Assembly: GCF_021502585.1 (NCBI RefSeq)
Contig: NZ_JAKFGM010000001.1
Coordinates: 496,001 to 560,000, forward strand
From: Sphingomonas cremea
GTDB taxonomy: Bacteria; Pseudomonadota; Alphaproteobacteria; Sphingomonadales; Sphingomonadaceae
Length of the DNA: 64,000 bases
Direction: 5' to 3'
Positions 35,150-43,178 of this stretch are shown here, piece by piece (within the stretch, counting starts at the first letter, position 1; every line of letters starts with the position of its first letter). The position numbers were made by a program, and so were the translations under genes. The notes beneath the pieces were generated by a model, which was not told where the DNA came from, did no database searches, and saw only the letters and a list, made by a program, of their open reading frames with translations.

Positions 35150-36085
35150 ATGACGACTGGGTCGGTAGAGTGCGGTCACGTGCACGGAGGCGCCGGACAT
35201 AGTCACGCGCCTGCCAATTTCGGACGCGCATTCCTGATCGGTACATTGCTCAATGTCGGGTTTGTCATCGTCGAGGCCGGCTATGGCATTGCGGTCAACT
35301 CGGTCGCGCTGCTCGCCGACGCAGGTCATAACCTGTCCGATGTATTCGGCCTGCTGATCGCATGGGGGGCGGCAACGCTGTCGAAGCGCAAGCCCAGCGC
35401 ACACTACTCCTACGGGCTGAGGCGAACCTCGATACTCGCGGCGTTGTTCAATGCCGTGTTCCTGTTGGTTGCCATTGGCGCAATCGCTTTCGAGGCGGTG
35501 CAACGCCTGATCCATCCGCAACCCGTCGAGGGCAGTGTCATTATGGCCGTCGCTGCCGTGGGCATAGTAATTAATGGCTTCACCGCATTGCTCTTCGCCG
35601 GCGGCTTGAAAAGCGACATCAATATCAGGGGAGCGTTCCTGCACATGGCGGCGGACGCGGCGGTGTCGGCGGGCGTGGTCGTCGCCGGTTTCCTCGTTAC
35701 GCGCACCGGTTGGTTGTGGCTTGATCCGGCGACAAGCCTCGTCATCGTCATCGTCATCCTGATTGGAACCTGGGGGTTGCTGCGTAGCTCCGTCGCCATG
35801 TCGCTGGATCGGGTACCGGATGGGATCGCGCCCGCCGAAGTGGAATCGGCCCTGATGGCGTTACCCGGCGTAATCCGTGTCCATGACCTCCACATCTGGC
35901 CAATGAGCACGACGGATGTCGCGTTGACCTGCCACCTAGTTATGCCCGCAGGCTGCCCGGGAGATTCCTTCCTCCACGACGCGAGCGCCATGCTTCACGA
36001 CCGGTTCGAGATAGATCATTCGACCATCCAGGTGGAGCGGGACGAACATGAAGCCTGCGCCCTGGCCCCCGCCACGGTGATTTAG
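35150..36085 (+). CDS. Cation diffusion facilitator (CzcD/ZitB type) metal exporter
   Basis: 311 aa. A His-rich N-terminus (CGHVHGGAGHSHA) precedes six predicted membrane helices. Metal-site residues are Asp57, His60, Asp64 (ADAGHNLSD) and the second HMAADA motif; a cytoplasmic C-terminal domain (VHDLHIWPMST) follows. Exports Zn or related divalent ions by proton exchange. The ATG at 35150 was chosen because the upstream frame runs through a repeat element. Confidence 0.92.
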   Translation: MTTGSVECGHVHGGAGHSHAPANFGRAFLIGTLLNVGFVIVEAGYGIAVNSVALLADAGHNLSDVFGLLIAWGAATLSKRKPSAHYSYGLRRTSILAALFNAVFLLVAIGAIAFEAVQRLIHPQPVEGSVIMAVAAVGIVINGFTALLFAGGLKSDINIRGAFLHMAADAAVSAGVVVAGFLVTRTGWLWLDPATSLVIVIVILIGTWGLLRSSVAMSLDRVPDGIAPAEVESALMALPGVIRVHDLHIWPMSTTDVALTCHLVMPAGCPGDSFLHDASAMLHDRFEIDHSTIQVERDEHEACALAPATVI

Positions 36086-36112
36086 CCGTCCTGGCGGGAA
36101 GAGCAGTTGGGC

Positions 36113-36143
36113 TAATGGCCTTAATGGGTCGAAAGCAGACATT
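36113..36143 (+). repeat. Oriented inverted-repeat element, copy 4
   Basis: Left arm TAATGGCCTT (degenerate), spacer AATGGGTCGAAA, right arm GCAGACATT. Lies between the CDF gene and gene 36191-37357. Confidence 0.75.
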
Positions 36144-36190
36144 CGGCGCGAAAGGCGTAATAATCTGGCCAGAGGCGAAGGGAGATTGCG

Positions 36191-37357
36191 ATGCCGGCCC
36201 ATGCAGCCGATGCGATCCGCATAATGTCCGGCTTCGCGGAGCGGACGGGGTTAACCTCCGATGCCGGGCCGAAACGCTATCTCTGGACGGATGCGTTCGC
36301 GCTCTGCAACTGGCTGGAGCTCTATCGAGAGAGCCGGGACGAGCGCTACCGTGACCTGGCCGCGACACTCATCGAACAAGTCCACCTCGTCCTTGGCCGC
36401 CACCGCCCGGACGATAGCAGAACGGGCTGGTTGAGTGGCCTGCCCGAGGAAGAAGGAGCGCTCCACCCGACGGCGGGCGGGCTTCGGATCGGAAAGCCAC
36501 TTCCGGAGCGTCGGACGAACGAGCCGTTCGACGATCGCCTCGAATGGGAGCGCGAGGGGCAATATTTCCATTATCTGACGAAATGGATCGATGCGCTCAT
36601 CCGGGCAGCGGTCATTCTCGACGCGCCCCATTTCCGTACGCAGGCGGCGGAGTTGGCCAAAGCCGTATTCAGACCCTTCCTGCTGACCTCACCAAGCGGA
36701 CGCCCGGTCGGCCTATCATGGAAGATGAGCATGGATCTTTCGCGCCCGCTGGTTGCGGGGAGCAATCCTCACGATGCTTTGGATGGATACGTCACTTATC
36801 GCTTGGTCGAGGAGATTGGCGGGGGTTCCAACTCCCCGCAAATCAGCAGCGAGATCAACGTGCTGCGTCAGCTTTGCATCGACGTTCAGTGGGGCACAAG
36901 CGATCCGCTGGGCATCGGCGGGCTTTTGCTCGACGCATTCCGGCTCGCAACCCTGCCGGACTTGCAAACCTCGGAAAAGCAGCTCCTTGGCAACATCATA
37001 TTCGGCGCTGAAGCGGGCGTTCAGCAGTTCTTGCGAAGCGGTGCGATGCAGGGGCAGCCCGCGATGCGCCTTGCATTCCGGGAGCTGGGCCTGGCGATCG
37101 GATTGCAGGCGTTGCCGGCCATCGCCATCGCAGCAAATCGCCTGGGAATGATGACTGGGAGCATCGCAGCCTCTCTCAGCTCGCTATTGTCGTTTGGCAA
37201 AGTCGACCGGGCCATCGTGGATTTCTGGTCCGAGCTGCAAAACCAGAGGGTCTCAACCTGGCAAGATCACCGCGACATCAACGAGGTGATGCTGGTCGCG
37301 GCGATACTTCATTCGCAGGTTGGAACGGCTCCGCTTCCTGCACCTCAAACTGCGTAG
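36191..37357 (+). CDS. 388-aa conserved protein, probable helical-barrel fold, function unknown
   Basis: Soluble and helix-rich. Conserved-looking segments: KRYLWTDAFALCNWLELYR, DDSRTGWLSGLPEEEG, HPTAGGLRIGKPLPER, then DDRLEWEREGQYFHYLTKW. The pattern of aromatic and acidic helices suggests an (alpha/alpha)6-type barrel as in some glycosidases, but no catalytic set is recognised. Standing alone between the CDF gene and the peptidase gene. ATG 36191 has AAGGGAG upstream. Confidence 0.7.
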   Translation: MPAHAADAIRIMSGFAERTGLTSDAGPKRYLWTDAFALCNWLELYRESRDERYRDLAATLIEQVHLVLGRHRPDDSRTGWLSGLPEEEGALHPTAGGLRIGKPLPERRTNEPFDDRLEWEREGQYFHYLTKWIDALIRAAVILDAPHFRTQAAELAKAVFRPFLLTSPSGRPVGLSWKMSMDLSRPLVAGSNPHDALDGYVTYRLVEEIGGGSNSPQISSEINVLRQLCIDVQWGTSDPLGIGGLLLDAFRLATLPDLQTSEKQLLGNIIFGAEAGVQQFLRSGAMQGQPAMRLAFRELGLAIGLQALPAIAIAANRLGMMTGSIAASLSSLLSFGKVDRAIVDFWSELQNQRVSTWQDHRDINEVMLVAAILHSQVGTAPLPAPQTA

Positions 37358-37467
37358 CTTCTCTCTCGCCTGCCACTTCCGCCCTTCGTCCGCCTGTCGA
37401 ACGATGCGTTGACGGTCGCGCGTGGTGCGGCCACCGTTCGGGTCGATATTCCGGAGGGGTAATTTCA

Positions 37468-39564
37468 TTGCGCACCATCCTGTTCGCCGCGCTGTCCGCG
37501 GCCGTTTCCACTTCCGCGCTGGCGCAGGCGGAGGATCCCAATCTCTGGCTTGAGGATATCGAGGGCCAGCGGGCGATCGCGCAGGTCAAGCAATGGAATG
37601 CGGCGACTGAGGCCAGCCTGACAACCATGCCGGGATTCGAGGAACGGCGGGCGCGTGCGCTGAAGCTGCTCAACGATCCCAACCAGATCGCAACCCCTGA
37701 TGAGGTGATGGGCGACCTGGTCGCCAATCACTGGGTTGATGCCGACCACAAGCGGGGGTTGTGGCGCGTGTCGCCGCTGTCCGCTTACCTGGCCGGCAAG
37801 CCCGTGTGGCGGACGCTGATCGACGTCGATGCGCTGGGCAAAGCCGAGGGCAAGAGCTGGGTCTGGCACGGCGCCAATTGCCTTCCGCCCGAATATCAGC
37901 GCTGCCTCGTTTCGCTGAGCCCAGGCGGCAGCGATGCCGACGTCGTTCGCGAGTTCGACCTCGCCGCCGGCAAATTCGTCGAAGGCGGGTTCACCGTGCC
38001 CGAGAGCAAGAACAGCGTCACCTGGGCGGATCGCGACACGCTTCTTGTCGCAATGGCCGAAGGCGAGGGGACCGTGACCCGCTCCGGCTATGCGCGGATC
38101 GTCAAGGAGTGGAAGCGCGGAACGCCGTGGAGTGCGGCGACCAAGGTTGCGGAAGCGAGTGAGAGCGATATCGGGATCAGTCCATTCGCGGTGATGGATG
38201 GCGATATCCGCCGCGTCGCAATCAGCCGCAACGTCGGCTTCTATGCGGCACGCGTGTCGATGCGCGCGCCCGATGGGCATTGGGTCGAGCTGCCGATTCC
38301 CGAGACCGCGATTTTCGACGCGGTTGTCTCGGGCCAGGCGATAGCCAGGCTAGTCGAGTCGCTGGGCCAGCTGAAGCCGGGCTCGGTCGTGGCGTTCGAC
38401 ATCGCGCAGATGCTCAGCGGCCAGAAACCCGAGCCGGCGCTGGTCATGGAACCGACCAAGAGCCAGGCGATCGAGGAGGTTGCCGCCACCGACAATGTGC
38501 TTTGGGTGAAGGCGCTGGACGATGTTTCGGGGAAATTGTTCGCGCTTCGCCGCCAGCCGGACGGCAGCTGGTCGAGCAAGGCCATGCCGCTTCTCGACCA
38601 CAGCACGGTTCACATTGCGGGTACGGCGGACAAGCAGGACATTGCCTTCGCCGCCGTCGAAGGAATGCTAAGCCCGACAACGTTGATGTCGGTGGATTCG
38701 ACCGGCAAGGCGGCCACGATCCAGGCCCTTCCGGCCCAGTTCGACGCGTCGAAGTTCAGCGTCGACCAGCGCTTCGCGACATCGAAGGACGGGACCCGCG
38801 TTCCTTATTTCCTGGTTCGCCGGAAGGGCGATAGCAGGCCGACCGGCGCGCTGATCCATGCCTATGGCGGCTTCCGCGCCGCGCAGACGCCGACCTATCT
38901 GACGGCCCAGCCCTATCGTTCCGGCCCGCTCGGCCTGTTTTGGGTGGAGCAGGGCGGCGCCTTCGTGCTGGCCAATATCCGGGGAGGCGGCGAATATGGG
39001 CCGGCGTGGCACCAGGCCGCGCTGCGCGAAAAGCGCCAGAACAGCTTCGACGACCTGGAGGCGGTTGCCCGCGACCTGATCCGCACCGGTGTGGCCCGCA
39101 AGGACGGCGTGGCGATTTCCGGCCGGTCGAACGGCGGCGTTCTGGTCGGAGCGGCGATGACCCAGCATCCCGAGCTTTATTCGGCGGTGATTGCCGGTTC
39201 GCCGCTGCTCGACATGAAGCGCTATTCGCACCTGCTCGCCGGCGCGTCCTGGGTCGACGAATATGGCGACCCCGACAAGCCCGGGGATTGGGCGTTCCTG
39301 TCCAATTACTCGCCCTATCAGAATGTGCGGCCAGGCGTTCGCTATCCGCCGACCTTCTTCTACCTGTCGACCAAGGACGACCGGGTGCATCCCGGCCATG
39401 CCCGCAAGATGGCGGCTAGGCTCAGCGCCGACGGCAATCGCATCTATTTTCACGAATATATGGAAGGCGGCCACTCGGTCGGGGCGGATCGCAGCGAAGA
39501 CGCCATGCGCGCCGCCCTGCTATGGGCCTTTTTGACCAAGGAGATTGGGTCTGGTGCGGACTAA
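37468..39564 (+). CDS. Secreted prolyl oligopeptidase family (S9A) serine peptidase
   Basis: 698 aa, TTG start with GGAGGGG upstream. Signal peptide (LFAALSAAVSTSALAQA), an N-terminal beta-propeller region, and a C-terminal alpha/beta-hydrolase with Ser554 in SGRSNGGVLVG, an Asp in TKDDRVHPGH and a His in MEGGHSVGAD. It should cut short peptides after Pro or a related residue in the periplasm or outside. A repeat element lies 26 bp past its stop. Confidence 0.93.
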   Translation: MRTILFAALSAAVSTSALAQAEDPNLWLEDIEGQRAIAQVKQWNAATEASLTTMPGFEERRARALKLLNDPNQIATPDEVMGDLVANHWVDADHKRGLWRVSPLSAYLAGKPVWRTLIDVDALGKAEGKSWVWHGANCLPPEYQRCLVSLSPGGSDADVVREFDLAAGKFVEGGFTVPESKNSVTWADRDTLLVAMAEGEGTVTRSGYARIVKEWKRGTPWSAATKVAEASESDIGISPFAVMDGDIRRVAISRNVGFYAARVSMRAPDGHWVELPIPETAIFDAVVSGQAIARLVESLGQLKPGSVVAFDIAQMLSGQKPEPALVMEPTKSQAIEEVAATDNVLWVKALDDVSGKLFALRRQPDGSWSSKAMPLLDHSTVHIAGTADKQDIAFAAVEGMLSPTTLMSVDSTGKAATIQALPAQFDASKFSVDQRFATSKDGTRVPYFLVRRKGDSRPTGALIHAYGGFRAAQTPTYLTAQPYRSGPLGLFWVEQGGAFVLANIRGGGEYGPAWHQAALREKRQNSFDDLEAVARDLIRTGVARKDGVAISGRSNGGVLVGAAMTQHPELYSAVIAGSPLLDMKRYSHLLAGASWVDEYGDPDKPGDWAFLSNYSPYQNVRPGVRYPPTFFYLSTKDDRVHPGHARKMAARLSADGNRIYFHEYMEGGHSVGADRSEDAMRAALLWAFLTKEIGSGAD

Positions 39565-39590
39565 AGCGCGCGATTGGATGCTGTAGGTTG

Positions 39591-39622
39591 TTATGGCCGG
39601 AATGGGTGGAAAGCGGTCATTA
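39591..39622 (+). repeat. Oriented inverted-repeat element, copy 5
   Basis: Left arm TTATGGCCGG, spacer AATGGGTGGAAA, right arm GCGGTCATTA. Lies between the converging peptidase gene and gene 39644-40183. Confidence 0.85.
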
Positions 39623-39643
39623 GCTAATTGGCTTTTGAGCGCC

Positions 39644-40183
39644 TCAACGATCTTCGGTTAGCATCGCAATGTGCTGGGTCATAAACCGCGCGTCCGGGTA
39701 TGTTGTCAGCCCAGCCCGGAAGGTTTGAGAGGGTGTGACAATCCGCCATTCGGAGGAAGTCATGGGCTTGCCCTTTACCTTCTTCACCTTGTCGGGCTGA
39801 GGCACAAGCGTTCCACCCAATCGGCCAGCAAGCGTTTGAAGTCTGTTGGCAAACTGGGACCGAGTTGCGTCCTCACTAGCTTCCACAATTTCCAAGGCGC
39901 AGACGCCGTTTGTTTCAATATGCACCAAGGCTCGCAATTCGGTTTGCTGGTCTTGAACATCCCAGAAAGGCTGCCCCTTGGACTCCGGCCTTATCTCGTT
40001 GACGGTTTTGGCGCTCAATTTCGTGAACTTAAATCGAGCGGGATCGACAGGCGTCTCGACCTTGGCAACGGTGCTGCCACAAAGATCAAAAAACACCGCC
40101 ACTCCCGCTGTTGCGCGGGGATCTTCGGCTACATTTGGCGATTGCGCTGCGAGGGCCGCAGCAGCGAAGGACGCGATGATCAT
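39644..40183 (-). CDS. Exported protein of unknown function
   Basis: 179 aa with a short signal peptide (IIASFAAAALAAQS). The mature part contains FFDLCGSTVAKVETP, PFWDVQDQQTELRALVHIE and a C-terminal SSEWRIVTPSQTFRAGLTTY. Base composition looks lower in GC than flanking genes, consistent with later acquisition. It resembles a recurrent sphingomonad exported family (NMCC_0638-like, from memory), unnamed. Flanked on both sides by repeat elements. Confidence 0.65.
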   Translation of the reverse strand: MIIASFAAAALAAQSPNVAEDPRATAGVAVFFDLCGSTVAKVETPVDPARFKFTKLSAKTVNEIRPESKGQPFWDVQDQQTELRALVHIETNGVCALEIVEASEDATRSQFANRLQTLAGRLGGTLVPQPDKVKKVKGKPMTSSEWRIVTPSQTFRAGLTTYPDARFMTQHIAMLTEDR

Positions 40184-40206
40184 CCAAGGCTTTTGGCAGT
40201 AGGGTC

Positions 40207-40238
40207 TAATGACCGCAATGGGTCGAAAGCTGCCACTA
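40207..40238 (+). repeat. Oriented inverted-repeat element, copy 6a
   Basis: Left arm TAATGACCGC, spacer AATGGGTCGAAA, right arm degenerate (GCTGCCACTA). First member of a tandem pair with copy 6b, four bases apart. Confidence 0.8.
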
Positions 40239-40242
40239 TGGC

Positions 40243-40273
40243 TTATGGCCGGAATGGGTGGAAAGAAGCCATT
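40243..40273 (+). repeat. Oriented inverted-repeat element, copy 6b
   Basis: Left arm TTATGGCCGG, spacer AATGGGTGGAAA, right arm degenerate (GAAGCCATT). Second member of the first tandem pair. Confidence 0.8.
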
Positions 40274-40276
40274 CCA

Positions 40277-40375
40277 CTACGAATAATGTGGCAGGGCTTT
40301 CCAGTAGACGACGACCGCAATCAGCAACATCGCGGTAGCGGCCCACAACATCCACTGACCGCCACCGAAAAACAC
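40277..40375 (-). CDS. Possible 32-aa single-helix membrane peptide or gene remnant
   Basis: GTG-initiated frame reading FFGGGQWMLWAATAMLLIA, then VVVYWKALPHYS. One hydrophobic helix. The same frame continues upstream past an in-frame TGA into another hydrophobic stretch (NFVGRLFSLGATILLL), so it may be the tail of a decayed two-helix protein. No clear RBS or ATG. Reported because it is the only coding-like stretch between repeat pairs. Confidence 0.25.
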   Translation of the reverse strand: MFFGGGQWMLWAATAMLLIAVVVYWKALPHYS

Positions 40376-40491
40376 CTTTCAGAGCAAGAGAATGGTAGCA
40401 CCTAGGGAGAACAGTCGTCCCACGAAGTTTAGTCGCCTTTCCGGCGTAGAGCTGATGTTTCTAATGTCAAAGGATAATGGACTTAGGGCGG

Positions 40492-40522
40492 AATGACCGC
40501 AATGGGTCGAAAGCGGACATTA
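40492..40522 (+). repeat. Oriented inverted-repeat element, copy 7a
   Basis: Left arm AATGACCGC, spacer AATGGGTCGAAA, right arm GCGGACATTA. First of the second tandem pair. Confidence 0.85.
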
Positions 40523-40525
40523 CGC

Positions 40526-40557
40526 TTATGGCCAGTTTGGGTGGAAAGCGGCCATTA
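40526..40557 (+). repeat. Oriented inverted-repeat element, copy 7b
   Basis: Left arm TTATGGCCAG, spacer TTTGGGTGGAAA, right arm GCGGCCATTA. Ends two bases before the stop codon of gene 40560-40775. Confidence 0.8.
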
Positions 40558-40559
40558 GC

Positions 40560-40775
40560 TCAATGCGGCTTGGAGGCTCGGCGTTGCCACAATCCCCAGC
40601 CAAACTTACCCAGGTTCCAGATGGCCAGCATACCGACCACTAGCCAAAACCAAGCGGTCGGCACGTCTTCAACGAAGCTCTTAAGCAGGCCCGAACGGAG
40701 CAGAAGCCAGAAGATTGCAAGGAAGGCGATCCCGCCCGCCCAAAGCTTCCATGAGTTTCGCAGGTCTTCGCTCAT
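40560..40775 (-). CDS. Small two-helix membrane protein
   Basis: 71 aa: MSEDLRNSWKLWAGG, helix IAFLAIFWLLL, loop with KSFVEDVPTA, second helix FWLVVGMLAIWNLGKF, basic tail. No family recognised. Compact, well-formed frame with an ATG start, bracketed by repeat elements on both sides (2 bp from its stop, 22 bp from its start). Confidence 0.55.
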   Translation of the reverse strand: MSEDLRNSWKLWAGGIAFLAIFWLLLRSGLLKSFVEDVPTAWFWLVVGMLAIWNLGKFGWGLWQRRASKPH

Positions 40776-40797
40776 GATGAGACAATAGCCTTTGCGC

Positions 40798-40829
40798 TAA
40801 TGACCGCAATGGGTCGAAAGCGGCCATTA
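40798..40829 (+). repeat. Oriented inverted-repeat element, copy 8
   Basis: Left arm TAATGACCGC, spacer AATGGGTCGAAA, right arm GCGGCCATTA. Last copy seen in the window, just before the 3' end of the DUF885 gene. Confidence 0.85.
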
Positions 40830-40852
40830 GACCCATTGCGGTTCGCCCTTGA

Positions 40853-42715
40853 TCAGGCCGCGGACGCTTTCGTTATCGCAATATATTCGTCGATGTTCCT
40901 GGCGAGCACGTCGAGCGGGACGTTGCCGCCCTTGACTACCGTGTCGTCGAAATCGCGAAGGTCGTAGCGGGCGCCGAGCGCCTTCTGCGCACGGCTGCGC
41001 TGGCGGACGATCTCCGTATGGCCGATCTTGTAGCCGCAGGCCTGGCCGACCCAGCTGCAATAGCGGTCGACTTCGCTTGCCACTTCCTCGGGCTTCGAGC
41101 CGTTGGTCTCGACGAAGTAACGGACGCCCTGCTCGCGGGTCCAGCGCTTGTGGTGGATGCCGGTGTCGACGACCAGGCGGATGGCGCGGAAAGCCAGGCT
41201 CTGCAGATAGCCGAGGCGACCGACCGGGAAATCGTCGTAGACGCCCAGTTCGTCGGCCAGCTGCTCGGCATAGAGCGCCCAGCCTTCGGAATAGGCGTTG
41301 AACGCCAGCTGGGCGCGGATCAGCGGCAGCTGGTTCGAATATTCGCCCTGCCAGACATGGCCCGGGATCGCCTCATGGTGGGCAAGGTCGGGCAGGTCGT
41401 ACTTGCGGTGCAGGTCGGTAGTGCGAAGGTTGATCCAGAATCTGCCGGGGATCGAACCATCGATCGACCCGGCGCCGCCATAGGCGCCGGGTGCGCCGGG
41501 CTCTTCCTCGGGCGGCAGGCGCTTCACTTCAAGGTTGCCTGGGACCAGCGTGCGGAAGGCGCGGGGAAGCTGGGCGCGGATGATCTTCAGCCGTTCCTGG
41601 ATGAAGGCCATGATCTCGGCCCGTCCGGCATCGCCCTCCGGGAATTTATATCGCGGATCGTCCGAGAGCGCGGTCATGCGCGCGCCGACCGAACCCTGCG
41701 TATAGCCGAGGCTCTTCAGGATCACGTCCATCCGGCCATGCAGCTCGGCGACCTGGTCGAGGCCCATCTGGTGGATTTCGTCCGGGGTCATCGTGGTGGT
41801 GGTCGATGCACGCAGGGCCCAGCGGTAGAATTCCGGGCCATGCGGGCGCGCCCACATGCCGGCGTCCATCGTCGCTCGGGCGCGCTGGGCGGTCAGCTCG
41901 GCCAACTGCCGTTCGAGGGCGGGGGCGACCTTCTGCTGGGCGATGGCCCGGGCGCGATTGGCCCAGTCGCCCGGAATATCCTTGGTTCGCCGATCCAGCG
42001 ATTCGACCAGCCCGCCCCCTTCGCGGGCACCTTTGACGCTCATCGTCATCTGGTTGGTCGCCTTGTCGATCAGGAAGGCGGGGGCGATCAGGTCCTGCGC
42101 GCCGGCGGCCTTGAGCCGCCCGAGCTCCCCATCCAGCTGGACCGCATAGCTTTCGAGGCGGGCGAGATAGGCGTCGGCATCCGCCGCATTTTTGACCGGG
42201 TGCTCGCTGTCGAGGAAGCGCGGCACGTCGAGGTAAGCGCCGACATTCTGAATCACGACATAGGGGGTGTTGCGCCAGCCGCCGACCGCGACATCGCCAT
42301 AGGGCTGGGCAAGGCCGTCAAGCGCGACGCGATATGCCGATTTCACGACCTCGACGCTGGTCTTGGTGGAGTGGGTAAGCGCGGCGGTGTTGACTGCTTC
42401 GGCGCGCGCGAGGTCGGCGCGAAGCGTTTTGGCAAGCCCGTCCTGCCCAGCCTGGCTGCGATCGGCGAGCTTCGAACGGAGATAGGCGCGTGCGCCGGTA
42501 TCGACGCCGAGGCTGGTGGCGCCTTCGGGTGACAAGGCGAGGAGGTTCTCGCCGATCGAATCGAGCAGTGCGGTGACGCCCGCCTCATCGGCCGCGGACG
42601 GACCGGTCGCGAGGGCTCGGGCACCGCCGGGCAGGGCAATGGCGGCAACACCTGCCGAGAGGGCGCCAAGCGCCTGGCGGCGCGAGAAGCTGAGATCGTT
42701 CACTACATTCTCCAA
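40853..42715 (-). CDS. DUF885 family protein, Tat-exported putative metallopeptidase
   Basis: 620 aa. A twin-arginine signal (SFSRRQALGALSAGVAAIALPG) targets it to the periplasm folded. The hallmark DLAHHEAIPGHVWQ contains the HExxPGH metal site of the DUF885 family, related to thermolysin-like peptidases. Substrate unknown. An antisense 504-aa open frame across it is a shadow. The NfeD gene starts upstream on the same strand, 4 bp away. Confidence 0.9.
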   Translation of the reverse strand: MENVVNDLSFSRRQALGALSAGVAAIALPGGARALATGPSAADEAGVTALLDSIGENLLALSPEGATSLGVDTGARAYLRSKLADRSQAGQDGLAKTLRADLARAEAVNTAALTHSTKTSVEVVKSAYRVALDGLAQPYGDVAVGGWRNTPYVVIQNVGAYLDVPRFLDSEHPVKNAADADAYLARLESYAVQLDGELGRLKAAGAQDLIAPAFLIDKATNQMTMSVKGAREGGGLVESLDRRTKDIPGDWANRARAIAQQKVAPALERQLAELTAQRARATMDAGMWARPHGPEFYRWALRASTTTTMTPDEIHQMGLDQVAELHGRMDVILKSLGYTQGSVGARMTALSDDPRYKFPEGDAGRAEIMAFIQERLKIIRAQLPRAFRTLVPGNLEVKRLPPEEEPGAPGAYGGAGSIDGSIPGRFWINLRTTDLHRKYDLPDLAHHEAIPGHVWQGEYSNQLPLIRAQLAFNAYSEGWALYAEQLADELGVYDDFPVGRLGYLQSLAFRAIRLVVDTGIHHKRWTREQGVRYFVETNGSKPEEVASEVDRYCSWVGQACGYKIGHTEIVRQRSRAQKALGARYDLRDFDDTVVKGGNVPLDVLARNIDEYIAITKASAA

Positions 42716-42719
42716 TTGA

Positions 42720-43178
42720 TCAGGCCGGGGGTAAGGGTCGCAATGTCTCGACGATCAGGCAGTTGCCTTCGACTCCAATCACTTTCGCCCTCTCTCCCGG
42801 ATCTGCGGGACCGCCACGAGCATTCCATTCGCCATCGCCAACGCGAACTCGTCCGCCATGGTCGTCGACCTGGTCGACGACCGTCACCGTCTTTCCGACC
42901 AACCGTCGCGCAGGGTCGTTGAGCCGCAAATTCTCGTCGATCGAATGAGGCTCCCCATACCAGCGCTTGCCGATCATTACCGCCAGCGCGGAATAGATTG
43001 CGAACAGGACGATCTGCGGCACGATCCCCAGGTCGAACAACAGGGTGAACAGGCCGGTCGCGATCGCCGCAACACCGACGAAAACGAGGAAGAACCCCGG
43101 GGCGATGATCTCCGCGATCAGCAGGAGGACCCCGGCGATCGCCCAGATCCAACCCGGCTCGATATCCAGACCCATCAT
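42720..43178 (-). CDS. NfeD family membrane protein
   Basis: 152 aa. Hydrophobic N-terminal helices (IWAIAGVLLLIAEIIAPGFF, ATGLFTLLFDLGIVPQIVLF) and a C-terminal OB-fold domain (LVGKTVTVVDQVDDHGGRV, GEWNARGG). NfeD proteins pair with SPFH proteins, as here: its ATG overlaps the stop of the SPFH gene. Confidence 0.93.
   Translation of the reverse strand: MMGLDIEPGWIWAIAGVLLLIAEIIAPGFFLVFVGVAAIATGLFTLLFDLGIVPQIVLFAIYSALAVMIGKRWYGEPHSIDENLRLNDPARRLVGKTVTVVDQVDDHGGRVRVGDGEWNARGGPADPGERAKVIGVEGNCLIVETLRPLPPA

Larger units (their letters stand above)
40184..40559. other. 376-bp gap holding two tandem repeat pairs
   Basis: The gap between genes 39644-40183 and 40560-40775 contains four repeat elements and the short hydrophobic frame noted separately. 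Nothing else coding or RNA-like was recognised. Confidence 0.6.

Noticed and set aside
34976-35644. 222-aa frame antisense to the CDF gene
   Set aside because: Begins in transporter antisense and runs through a repeat; no independent support.
41018-42532. 504-aa open frame antisense to the DUF885 gene
   Set aside because: Fully overlapped by a well-supported gene; sequence shows no family features.
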